NCBI GenBank assembly: GCA_905236985.1
Contig: CAJORF010000099.1
Coordinates: 1-64,000, forward strand
Length of the DNA stretch: 64,000 bases
Direction: 5' to 3'
Origin: an uncultured Bacteroidaceae bacterium
GTDB lineage: Bacteria > Bacteroidota > Bacteroidia > Bacteroidales > Bacteroidaceae
Shown: piece by piece, positions 1 through 10,900 of the stretch
How the letters are laid out: the number at the start of each line of letters is the position of its first letter
Numbering within the stretch: position 1 is the first letter of the stretch
Notes under the pieces: generated by a model
Database searches by the model: none
Seen by the model: the letters and a program-made list of their open reading frames with translations, nothing else
Told to the model about the DNA's origin: nothing
Made by a program: the position numbers and the translations under genes

Positions 1-45
1 ATACTAAACGCAATTTATGCAGCCCAGCAAACTGGAGCCGATATA

Positions 46-432
46 TTAACGTTTGCTGAACTGGAAGCGACGACGTGCCTTGGGCTGACCGGGCTTTTTG
101 CGCTCGACCTCGCGGGGATCGCGTGTCATGAAGCCTTCAGCGCGGAGAGCTTTCTTGTCCTCGGCATTGATCTTGACGAGTGCGCGGGCGATAGCGAGGC
201 GGAGAGCCTGGCTCTGACCTGTGAAGCCGCCACCGAAGAGGTTCACCTTGATGTCATACTTCTCAACAGCGTCGAGCAGCACGAGGGGCTGCTTCACCAC
301 GAACTGGAGAATCGTGCTGGGGAAGTACTCGGTGAGGTCTTTCTTATTGATGGTAATCTTACCAGTGCCCTCTGTTACATAAACGCGGGCAACGGCGCTC
401 TTACGGCGTCCTAATGCATTTACTACTGCCAT
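46..432 (-). CDS. rpsI: 30S ribosomal protein S9
   Basis: Ribosomal protein S9 of the small subunit. Its basic C-terminal tail reaches the decoding region and contacts P-site tRNA. The 128-residue product has the usual length, an N-terminal GRRKSAVARVY segment, the GGGFTGQ loop, and the characteristic terminal arginine-rich tail ending FSKR. It lies 6 nt downstream of rplM on the same strand, the conserved L13-S9 operon order, and has no promoter of its own in the gap. Expression is therefore expected from the rplM promoter and leader. Identification by family recognition is secure. Confidence 0.98.
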   Translation of the reverse strand: MAVVNALGRRKSAVARVYVTEGTGKITINKKDLTEYFPSTILQFVVKQPLVLLDAVEKYDIKVNLFGGGFTGQSQALRLAIARALVKINAEDKKALRAEGFMTRDPREVERKKPGQPKARRRFQFSKR

Positions 433-438
433 TTCTGT

Positions 439-900
439 TTACTTATAGAGGTTAATATCAATGGCCTTGGGGCTTTGTGCCTCGTGCTTGTGCTCGGGAC
501 CCTCGTAGATGTAGAGGTTGGTGATCAAGCGGCTGGCCAGTTTGTTCTTGGGAAGCATGCCCTTGACGACGCGGCGAAGGAGCTTCTCGTAGCCGTTTGG
601 CTTTGCGATGATGTCAGCGGGGGTGCTGGCCTTCTGTCCACCAGGATACATGCTGTAGCGCAGATAGACGCGGTCGGTCATCTTCTTACCCGTGAGCTGA
701 ATCTTGTCAGCGTTGACGATGATGACGTTGTCACCACAATCGACGTGAGGCGTGAAATTGGGCTTGTACTTGCCCCTGAGCAACTTAGCCACCTTAGTGG
801 CGAGACGACCGAGGATCTGGTCTGTTGCATCCACAACAACCCACTCCTTGGTGACTGTCTCCTTGTTGGCAGAAATGGTCTTGTAACTTAAAGTGTCCAT
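439..900 (-). CDS. rplM: 50S ribosomal protein L13
   Basis: Ribosomal protein L13, an early assembly protein of the large subunit. The 153-residue product shows the family hallmarks: WVVVDATDQILGRLAT near residue 20, the LLRGKYKPNFTPHVDCGD segment, and VKGMLPKNKLA near residue 113. It is the first gene of the rplM-rpsI operon. A TAnnTTTG -7 box lies about 170 nt upstream of its ATG, leaving a long leader with hairpins that could serve autogenous control. Start chosen at the only ATG that gives the canonical N-terminus. Confidence 0.98.
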   Translation of the reverse strand: MDTLSYKTISANKETVTKEWVVVDATDQILGRLATKVAKLLRGKYKPNFTPHVDCGDNVIIVNADKIQLTGKKMTDRVYLRYSMYPGGQKASTPADIIAKPNGYEKLLRRVVKGMLPKNKLASRLITNLYIYEGPEHKHEAQSPKAIDINLYK

Positions 901-1072
901 TCTTCGTTGTTAAATGTTTTTAATTGTACTACTAAAAATGTGTCTTTGCCGGGCTTTCACCGGCACGCAATGAATTTCTGCGATTCACTAACCGCTCTCC
1001 CAGGCCATGAGAAAAGCTATTAACACGCAGATTGTAAGCCCTTTATGGGGCTTCCTGATAATAATCGGCTTG
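901..1072 (-). promoter_or_regulatory. Structured 5' leader of rplM-rpsI
   Basis: About 170 nt separate the -7 box from the rplM start. Read on the minus strand, this stretch holds at least three simple hairpins: AAGCCC/GGGCTT with a 7-nt loop near the 5' end, CGCA/TGCG in the middle, and GCCGG/CCGGC nearer the gene. It is followed by an A/U-rich, unstructured run up to the ATG. Ribosomal-protein operons commonly carry leaders bound by a product protein. That role here is inferred; only the hairpins are seen. Confidence 0.5.
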
Positions 1073-1080
1073 CAAAGGTA
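1073..1080 (-). promoter_or_regulatory. Promoter -7 box of rplM-rpsI
   Basis: TACCTTTG on the minus strand matches the Bacteroidetes -7 consensus TAnnTTTG. A weak -33 candidate (CTTG, 19-nt spacer) lies upstream. It is the only such box oriented toward rplM in this gap. Confidence 0.6.
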
Positions 1081-1156
1081 CGACTTTTTCGTCATTCCGC
1101 AAGTTTTTTTAGCAATTTTTTTCTTATTTATTCCCACATAAGTCACAAATAATGTT

Positions 1157-1164
1157 TACCTTTG
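1157..1164 (+). promoter_or_regulatory. Promoter -7 box of the DUF4827 gene
   Basis: TACCTTTG on the plus strand, about 58 nt before the ATG at 1223. No clear TTTG is seen at the -33 position. It is divergent from the rplM promoter. Confidence 0.5.
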
Positions 1165-1222
1165 CCGCCGAATTTTAAACCAGAAGCTCTATTTCAATCT
1201 TTTTTCACATCACTCACCCATT

Positions 1223-1927
1223 ATGAACAGACGTTTTTCATCACACCTATTATATATAAATATGCTGGCCGCCATCATCTGTCTGTCTGCTGTCTCATGC
1301 AGCAAAAACGAGACGTATGCCGAGCAGAAAGAGAAGGAACGCAAGGCCATCGCCAACTTCCTCAGCCGCGACATCAGCATCACCAATTCGGTGGGTGATA
1401 CGCTCATCCACGTCGGACGCATCAACGTCATCACCGAGGAACAGTTCCTGAAGCAGGACAGCATGACGGATGTCGAGAAGAACGAGTACGTCCTCTTCGG
1501 CGGCACAGGTGTGTATATGCAAATCGTGCGCAAGGGCGTAGGCCCCAAACTGGAGTCTGGCCAAAGCAAGCGCATCATCGCACGCTACACGGAGTTCAAC
1601 ATCTTGGCGGACTCTGTGCTGACCAGCAATGATGTGCTCTATTTTTCCACGACGCCTGACATTCTCGATGTCACCAACTCCTACGGCACCTTCACCGCTT
1701 CGTTCAACATTGAGAACGGCGGCGGTGCTATGTACCGTGCCTACCAATCCACCGAGGTGCCTTCGGGCTGGCTCATCCCCTTCACCTACATCCACATCGG
1801 ACGTCAGACCTCAGCCGAAGGCATCTCCAAGGTGCGCTTGATCATCCCGCATACGCAGGGACAGAGCCAGGCACGTTCCAGCGTCTATCCCTGCTTCTAC
1901 GAGATCCGCTATCAAGAGATGCGGTAG
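1223..1927 (+). CDS. DUF4827 family lipoprotein
   Basis: A predicted lipoprotein of 234 residues. A signal peptide ends in a lipobox (SAVSC, Cys near residue 26), so the mature protein should be membrane-anchored. The body matches what I recall of DUF4827, a Bacteroidales family: a charged EQKEKERKAI helix, ITEEQF, YVLFGGTGVYMQIVRKG, and a late LIIPHTQGQ motif before a Tyr-rich end. The fold resembles FKBP-type peptidyl-prolyl isomerases, but catalytic function is not established. It runs convergently with the giant gene at 1939, with only 11 nt between the two ends. Function unknown. Confidence 0.85.
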   Translation: MNRRFSSHLLYINMLAAIICLSAVSCSKNETYAEQKEKERKAIANFLSRDISITNSVGDTLIHVGRINVITEEQFLKQDSMTDVEKNEYVLFGGTGVYMQIVRKGVGPKLESGQSKRIIARYTEFNILADSVLTSNDVLYFSTTPDILDVTNSYGTFTASFNIENGGGAMYRAYQSTEVPSGWLIPFTYIHIGRQTSAEGISKVRLIIPHTQGQSQARSSVYPCFYEIRYQEMR

Positions 1928-1938
1928 GAGCATCCATC

Positions 1939-4900
1939 TTATCTTACAACTTTGTTGAGTACTTTCTTGCCACGGCTGACATAGATGCCTTGGCGCAGCT
2001 TGTTATTTGACATTCCCTGACCTTTCACCTTGCGTCCGCTAAGGTCGTACCAGTCCTCGGTCTCCTGTTCTCCGCTGACGAGGTCAATGGAGGTATAGGC
2101 TTTCTCGAGGTCGATGACATACGGCTCCCAAGGCGTGCCAATGTTGTCATCGCTGACAAACATCCGCGTCTTGTCGATGGTGAGGATTTCATCATTGATG
2201 CAGGCGCGTATGTCAAGGGGCTTGCTACTGCCCTGACCGGCGATGATGAGGATGTAGAGGCCGTTGTCGGCACGTGCTGCGGCGCGACATTCCTCGTCAA
2301 TAAAGACAGCGATCTCGGCGGTATCAACGACCTCCTCACCGTCCTTGAGCTGCACGACCATAGTCATGTTGTCGGGATAGTCATGCGGATCGACGGGATC
2401 GAAGATGCTGAGCGGAGCTGCCCGGCGTATGGGAGCGCGCAAATATGGCGAGATGGCCGCGGCGGTGCTGATGGAGGGATAGACAAACTGCTTGCTTTCT
2501 ACGTCCTCAGTGCTGTAGTACATGTATCCCTGTCCGCTCTCGAGCGCCTTGAGGTTGCCCTCCCAGGTGTAGCCTGAGTAGAGTGCGATGCCGGTCTGCG
2601 ACTTGATGCGGTCTCCCTTTTGTGGGTTGGCACCTGCCAGTGCCAGATCGACGTTCATCGTGGTGAGCGGTGTGTAGGCGATCCAGTTCCATCCCTTGTG
2701 GAGCTCCACAGGCGTCTCGCTGAGGTTGACTTGTCGTCCGGTGATGGAAAGCCTTTCGGGCAGCGGGTTGCTGTTGGCCTTGCGCTCAACCTTCATCTTG
2801 TACATGGTGTTGGCAGCGATTGTCAGGTTGCCGCTCCATAGCAATCCGTTACTCCATGCAGCTTGTGTGCCATGATTCTTGAGGATGACCGACCAGGTGT
2901 TGAGGCCGCTGAAGACCTGATCGAGATAGGTCGTCTGAGGCTCTACGCCAAGAGAGATCCAGTTCCAGTTCTGGTGTACGGCCATGAGTTGCTCGATCTT
3001 GTCGCTCTTCATCCAGATGGCTGGATTGTCGAAGTCGCCAATCAGCTTGTCATGCTCGAAGGGGATGCTGGGCTGCGGAGTACCTGTGGACGACTGGGTC
3101 TGGGCATTCGGCATGGTGAGGGTTGCTTCGGTGTATGCAACTCCCTTTGCGGCATCCCAAATGCGGAAGGTGACCTCCTTGCCGAGGTCGAAGCCCTCGA
3201 TATCATTGGCGAAGATGGTCATTGTGACGTAGGCAGCTCCTCGCACTTTCTCGGGTGATGCCAGTCCGCGGCACTCGCCGTCGATGAAAGCAGCGACCTG
3301 ACTCTCGGCATTCTCCATGAGGAGTCCGTTGATATAGAGTTGGCCAATGATGGTCATCTGATGCTCGTAGCGAGTGGGGTCGAAGCTCCAGTCAGGACGT
3401 TGTCCCTTGACGACCATGACGATGCGCAGGGGTTCGAGGATCTCATTGTTGCCTTGGAGTCCTATGGTCACTTCGTAGTTGCCGACAGGCACGAGCGGGT
3501 CAACCTTGAACCGGAGGGTCTTAGTCTTGAGCGGTGCGAGGTCATCGTTGCTCTCACTATCAACGAGGGACAGCCATTCAGGCATATTATATAAGGTGTA
3601 GTACTCGGTGTTGCCACTCTTGTTTTGAATGTCAACGTCGAAGGTGTAGTCGTTGCCATACATCTTGTTGATATTCACGGAGTCCTTAGTCCACGTGAGC
3701 GTGTTCTGCTGCACGAAGGCAGTCCAACGGATGGGTGCTGAGGTGTTGCCGTGCAAATCATGTATATCGTCGATGGTGATGTTGAGCGTTGTGCCTTCGA
3801 TATCACGCGGCGATATGGTGGAACTGTTGAGACTGATGACGATTTTGCGTTCCGAAGCCACTGGCTTGGCGATGATGCGCGTCTCGGAGGGGGCATTCTT
3901 CAAAGGCGGTGCCGATGCAACGATATACAGATTTCCGTGCAGTGCGACACTGTCTTTCTTCGTGATGCCCGGTGCCATATTCTCGGTGGACATTACAATT
4001 TTTTTCTCGCCGTTCTCAACGCCCCATTTGTTGAAGGGATAGTAGGCGGAGAGTCCTCGTGAATAGATGTCGGCAGTGTCGAGTTCGTTGTACATATTAG
4101 CCAGCAGTCGCTTCTCGGTGATGGCAGCGTTCCAGATGCGCAGCTCGTCGAAGAAAGCCATGTCACAACCTATGCCAAGCCGTATGGAGTCACCCTCAAT
4201 GGGCGGCACATCGGCCTCGGCAATGACGGCTATTCGCCTTCCGTTGAGATAGAAACTTGCAGCCTGTCCGCGAACGACATTGAGTGCGAAGTGTTGCCAT
4301 GTGCTATTTTCATAGAAGAAGTCGGAAGACGCCACGACCTGTGTCTTGTTGCCGTATTCGAAGTGAATGTTATGAGCGTTGTCGTAGTAGAGTCGGAGGC
4401 GGTTGTTCGGGTTCGAGCCAGTCTGGAATATGACTGCCGTGCTGTCGATAACAGACTGTGGGTCGTGCCAAAGCTCGATGGCGTAGCTGTCGCCCGGGCT
4501 GGTGTTGATGCGTGAAATATCGGCTGCGATACCGCTGGGTTTGTCGATGCGCGCGGCGTAGTTCGTGTTTTCGAGGAGCCATCTGCCATTGACGAAGAAG
4601 TCGTGCGTATGGCGGGCGTCAGCTGCCAGATGACCGTGACCCTCGTTCATGGGCCAGTAGTTGGTGAGGCCATAGACATAGTTGTCCTTCGCCTGGTATT
4701 TGGTAGCAGCTGCCTCGTGAACATCACGGTAGATATTGAAGAGGCTCAGGTCGTGGATAGCACCATTCATCTTGCCGATATAGAGGTAGTTGTCATCAGC
4801 GTAGCTGACGGCGTCGATTTCCTTTACGGTGACCCTCTGCGCATTGAAGAGCTCGACGGAGGTCGTGTCGTACTGTGCAAGAACGGAGAAAGTCATGTCG

Positions 4901-7900
4901 CTGCTCTTGTAGCTTACGACGATGTATGTCCAGGTGTTCTTAGGCAATACATCATTGCTTGTGTAGGTTCTTCCGGCAATGGCGACGACAATACGTCCGA
5001 ACTCGTCCACCAACAATGCGAACTTGTCGAGGCCCTCACCCTGATGGATGATGGTGCCTTTATCTTCCCACTTGAACCAGAAGTCCAAGGAGAAATCGCC
5101 ACTGATGAAAATGGGGTTGTAGGTCATCATATCATCGCCGTAGGGCAGTAACCGCAGTGCTACTTCGTGGTTGACGGGTTGCTGGTTGAGCTTTGCGGTG
5201 ACGATGACGTTCTTGTCGCCCACGTAGCCGGGTACGATGTTTTCGTTGAATTCCACGCTGAGCTCGTCGCCGTAGCCATAAATGCCGTTGGTGGGCTGCG
5301 GTGTGGTGAGGGCCATAGGACGGGTCATATCCTTGACGACGGTGACGGGTTCGCTATAGACGCGTATCATCTCTGTGTCGTAGGGGGTGGTGGTGAAGGC
5401 GCGGAAGGAGTAGGTTCCCTCGGGGAAGTTGGTCTGCTCCTTCATGTTCACTGTGACGCGCAGGTCGCCCGTCTTTGGCAGTATGCTGAAACTGGTGCTC
5501 GTGGAGTCCTTGGGATTGACCACGAAGGTGTGGTAGTCCTGCCATTGCGTGCTGCCCTCGAAGCGGTACTGTAGTCCTACGTCATGCAGGTTCTTGAACT
5601 GGCGGTCGAAGTTGGTGATCTTTGCCTCCAGCAGCCCGTTGGTGTTTGCGGCGTTGACCACGGGTTCGTTGATGACGAGGTCAACGGGCGACGACGAGGG
5701 CTTGAAGTGGACGTTGAGGGTGACCGAGTCGTAGATCTTGAAGGGCTGGAACTGCGAGGCGTAGTTGATTTGGATGCCTGTGTAGTCGAGCACGCTCTGG
5801 TCGGTCTGGCGCACGGTGATGACTTTCGTCGTGGCGACGCCCGGGTCGAGATAGACGGTGCGTCCGCTCATGGGGACACCGTCCATGAGGAGCTCGAGTC
5901 CGTTGGTATTAGTACCTTCCACGATGATGAGGTTGTAGAGAAGCGGTACTTCCTGATTGGTCGTGGAGCCGTTCTTCAGGTGGAGGGTGAACTCGCCCAT
6001 CGATCCCGCCGGAACGTCGGTGAGGGTAGCGCTCTTGGCGCCTACCTTGCCGTCGGTGCTGATGGAGATGACGGGCTTCTCCATCTGCTCTGTGCCGTAG
6101 GAGAGGATGTGCTCGCCCTTATCGTGGAACTGCGTCTTCTCTTCGTCCTCGAAGGGGTTGTAGCTCTGACCGCCCCTCAGCAGGAAGATATCGCTCCATC
6201 CGCGCGGCGAATTGAAAATATCTACGGTGAAGTCCGTACCCGGATTGCCGTCGTTGAAGTCGTAGTCGAACTCGGCGTAGGTCTTCTCGTTGTCGTCGTA
6301 CTCGCCGTCCTCGTTGACCCAGGTGTGTCCTACCTCGGCCTTGAACTCCCAGTTGGCACCGAACGAAGCGCCTGCCGAGACGCCAATCCTGTGCTTGACG
6401 GAGCCTAATCCAGTGAGGCTGTAGGAGTCGGAGGAGATGTTGGATTCGGTGGTATCGCGCCGCTCGCTGTAGGCATAGCCCGTGCCGCCGTCGAAGGAGC
6501 GGTTCTGGTCGAAGTACTTGGCGCGGTCGTTGAAGGCCTTGATCTTGTCTTCCTCGTTCCAACTGAGCACCTGATGCCAGCGCTCGATGGCTGAGTTGTA
6601 GCTGAGCACCATATCGCTGGAGCGCCCCAGTCGTCCCTGCTTCCACACGTAGGTAGAGTCCTTTCCGTAGTTGGGGTCATCGGGCTCGAGCCACGTGAGA
6701 TAGACGTCCTGGTCGGTGTTGTTGACATAGTTGACGGCAGCGATACTGTCCTTGTATTCGAGCAGCGCATTGCGCGTCTCCTCGATCTTGGGTAGCATGG
6801 TGTTGATGATGTCGTACTGCGAGTAGGTGAAACCTGTGCGGATGCTGTCGCTCATGCTGATAGCGTCCTTCAGTCCCAGTACGATGCCCGAGGCTTCGCG
6901 ATGGAAACCGAGCTTGCGGCACTGACCGATGATCAGGTTGTGCGATGTGCCGATGAAGACGTCGCCGGCAGCGCCCACATACTTGGAGCCGGTGCCAGTG
7001 GAGATGCTGTTGGCGGTGGTCTTCACCCAGGTCTTGTCGGTCTTGGTAGTCCATTCGCCCGTGCCTTTCTCGCCGACGGTGGCGATGGTGTTGACATTGG
7101 ACGTGGTGACAATCATGACTCCCATGCCCACGCCCTGCATGAGGCGCGAGCCCCAGATGAGCTCTGCCGAGAGCTGTTCAGATGCCGACCACTTGCGTAT
7201 GCGGTTCTCAATCTTGGTGTTGATGGTACCGGTCTTCCATGTGGTCTTGGACTTGGAGCCCGGCGGGTCGCGCAGCACCATCGACACGATATCAGGTCCC
7301 TGAGTGACGAAGTTGTTGCCGTCGGTGAGCTCGCCCAGGACGATACCGTTGAGCTGTATGGGGGCGTAGGTGCGCTTGTTGCGCTCGAAGGAGAGGCGGA
7401 ACTGGCGCGTGTAGGGAGCCGTGATATTGGGCAAGCCCGTGGTGAACTTCACCTCGTTGTATCCGTCTTCGTCGAGCAGCAGCTGGTTGCGTTTCAGGTT
7501 GTATATATCGCCGGCCTTGAGATCGGTCACGCTGGGATCTACGACTTTGGCCACGACGTCCTGCTTGTCGCTCATCTCATTCTCGATGGTGAGCTTCTGG
7601 CCGTTCAGCGGGATGGTGTCGCAGACGGCGGGATTGCTGTCGTGGTTGACATAAGCCTCGAAACCGTGCAGCTTGAAGGTGTACGACGTGTTGCGGGCGA
7701 AGATGGGGAACTCGTAGGTGTATTTGATGGAATTGTCGTCCTCTACCGTCCAGATGTCGGTGATGTCCGTCGTCTCTGTGGAGCTGACGCTGTAGTTCTT
7801 GAGCTCGCGTTCGCCAAAGGCTCCGTTGCCGTTGACCTGCCACATCTGTATCTGGGGTTCGGCAAAATAGGTGCGGACGAGCTTGGTGTTGTACTTGTAG

Positions 7901-10900
7901 TACTGCCATACGCTGTCGGCACCTTCGACGGCCACTTTCAGCGAATCGGAGATGTCTTTCTTCACGTTGGTAAGGTCAATCTCGGAGAGCGTGTTGAACT
8001 CGATATCGGGATTGCTCTCCACACGTATGCTCTTGGTAGAATACTTCAGCGGCGGCAGCAGGGCCGAGAACTCGCCCGTCTGCGGGTCGGTCTTGATGTA
8101 GATGTATTTAGCGTTGTCGCCGGTGCCCGTCCACGACATACTTTGGATGCTCGTCGTGTCGCTCTCCCACGCACGCTCGACGGCGGCCGAGGTGATGTGG
8201 TCGTCCTGACAGTTGAAGGAGAAGGATTCGTTGTTCAGCTTCAGCTGTAGTATGGCCATACCAATATTATTATTTGAGAGTCCGAAGCCTACGGCCAGCG
8301 TGTCGTTGCGCTCGCCGCCACTGACACGGCCGACGAAGTTCACCAGCGTGGAGTCGGCAAAGTCATGGGTGAGTGCACGGTCGAAGTTGTGAACGCCCGT
8401 CGTCGGGAAGCGTCCGCCTTCGACCATCGTGTGCCCGTCGAGTTTAGCTTCGACATAATGCTCGCCGATGGGCACCGAGATCTCGTAGTAGCCGTTGGCA
8501 TCGGTCTTCTTTGTCTCGCCGTTGCCGGTGACCAGCTCACCATCAACATAGAACATGACGCCCTCGGCAGGGATATTTGTTCCTGCATAATAGACGTAGC
8601 CCGCCATGGGGAAGCTGCTGACGTCCTCGAAATCGATGTTATTGGCGGTGAGGCTCGTCGGGCTGACGAACATGGAGCGCGTGTTGGGGTTGAACTGATG
8701 AATGCCCAACGAAGGCACGAGCTTGTAGTTTGTGCCGCCCTGCTGGAAAGGCACGCCGCGAATGATGTAGTCGCCCTCGGCATCAGTAAGGCCATAGAGC
8801 TTCAGCAGCTCCGGCACGAGGGCCGACGGGCGCGCGTTGATGCCCACTTCGGGATGGTTAAGCTGATAAATGCCGTCCTGACGCGCTACGTCGAAGGCGT
8901 AATCGACAATGTTTATTCCTTCGTCGAGCGGCCAGTAGAGGAAGAGGCCGTCCTCGCTGCCGCCCAGGATGCGCGTGTAATTGGCCGTGATCTCTTTATC
9001 GGAGAGGGCCCGGCTCCACAGACGTATGTCGTCCACATAACCCTCAAAAGAGAGGTCCATGGTGCGGTTGGAGCCGCCAACGGAGAACACCGTATGACCT
9101 AACTCAAAGGCGTCCCATCCTCTATCGCTGACGTTCATCGTGGCCGAGCGCAGAGTGTCGGAGCCAACGTAGAAGGTCCACTGGCCGTTGTCGTACACGG
9201 CGGCCAAGTGGGTGAAATCGCTGTTGTCGAACTTGAGGTCGGGGAACCGCTGCACACTCCCCGATGCGCCGCCGGAGAAGTCGCTGACGCGCAGGAAGTA
9301 GTGAGTGCCGTCCTCTGTCTCCATGCCCAGCTCGAGGGCGTTGTTCAATCGGCAGAGGCTCCTGACGGCTGCACCGTTGGCGCTCATGGGCTGGAACCAC
9401 AGCTGTAGCGTGAGGGGCTTCTGTCCGTTGAGCTTGTCCTTTTCCTTGTCGTCGGCTGGTATCCAAGTGAGTCCCTTGCCCTCGCCTGTGATGTGGCGCG
9501 ACAGGAACTGCGGCGACTCGCTCGTAGCATCGACGCTGGACTTCACTAGGCTCACGCGCGCACCGGCAACGGCTGTTCCCGTGCCGTAGGAGATATGTCC
9601 CGTGATGGTGCCGCGAGCCTGCGAGAAGCCGGGCGTCACCTGAGCGTCGGTCTGCACCAACTGGTCTTCACACTTGGCGCCATAGGCCACGACGCTATAT
9701 TCATAGTAGGAGCCAGCCATCACGCGGTCGTCTTTGTAAGAATATTCCGACTGATGACCCTTGATTTCATTGGTGAGAAGGGTCCATTCGCTGGTGCCGA
9801 CGGGACGGCGCAGCACGCTGAAAAGGATATCATCGTCGCCAGGTCGTTCCACCTTCCACTTCACTTCGACGAACTTTTCCTCGGTGCCTGTCGTGGCTTT
9901 CACCTCGCTGATGTAGGCACCGGCGGGCAGATTGCACACCAGCGTATCGGAGTAGAGCTCCTTGCCGTTGATAGTCGTCATGATGCGATAGACGAACTGG
10001 TCGCACACCGAGCCGCCGGATTCGAGGTACGAGGCCGAGCTTTCATTAATGTCGATGGGCAGCGTGGTGAGAGGCGTCCAGGTGGTGGTGCCCAAGCGAC
10101 GCTTGTCGATGCGCCACTCACAGCCGCTGAGCTGCACGTTGTACTCCCATGTCAGATGTATGCCTGACAGGTCGCTACGGTCCTGTGCCAGCTTGATAGG
10201 CACTTCCATCTTGGTATTCACCGTGGCCTCTTCCCACAGGTCATATTTCGTGTGAACGTCGCCTTCGCCCGGCAGTTCGGTCAGTTTGTTTTCAAATTTC
10301 TCTTTCAGGAAGTCGGGGAGGAACACGACGCGATAGACATATATCTTGTCGTAGTCGATGTTGTCATCCTCCACCTTTAGTTTTGTGCTGGTGCCGCTAA
10401 TCTCCTGAAGCACCTCATACTCGCTCGTAGGCCGTCCCTTCTCGTAGCGGAGCACATACCATGTACCGTCGGTCTGACACTCTATCGTGACAGGCCTGTT
10501 GTTGAAAAAATCCGAGATCGATTTCTTGCGCGTCCATTGTATAATGGTCTTCTTCTTCCATTTGTCAAATTCTGCTGTGAGCACATCCACGCGTGTATAG
10601 GGATTGAACATGATACCCTCGTCGTAGGCGGCGTCGGATGGAGCGTGAAGCATGTATAGGTAATGGTCGCTGCCGGAATAGCGCATCGTATGCCGCTTCA
10701 CATCGGCGGTGTAATCGAGCTTATAGATGCGCAGTGGCACGGTATAGGACTTCACAGGGATGGTGAACGTGTATTCGGCGTTCTGGTCCGTGCCGCCTGA
10801 GCGGCTTTCAGCGTTGAGCCGATAATAGACTCTCTCGGTGGTATAGGTGCTCGTGCGATAACTCACTAAGCCGTCGAAATATTTGTCCAAATAGCGCGTA

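Noticed and set aside
475-891. Plus-strand ORF of 138 codons over rplM
   Set aside because: Antisense shadow of the L13 gene; no start context or family.
6901-8250. 449-codon plus-strand ORF inside the giant gene
   Set aside because: Antisense shadow; Val/Gly/Asp-rich composition typical of reversed coding DNA.
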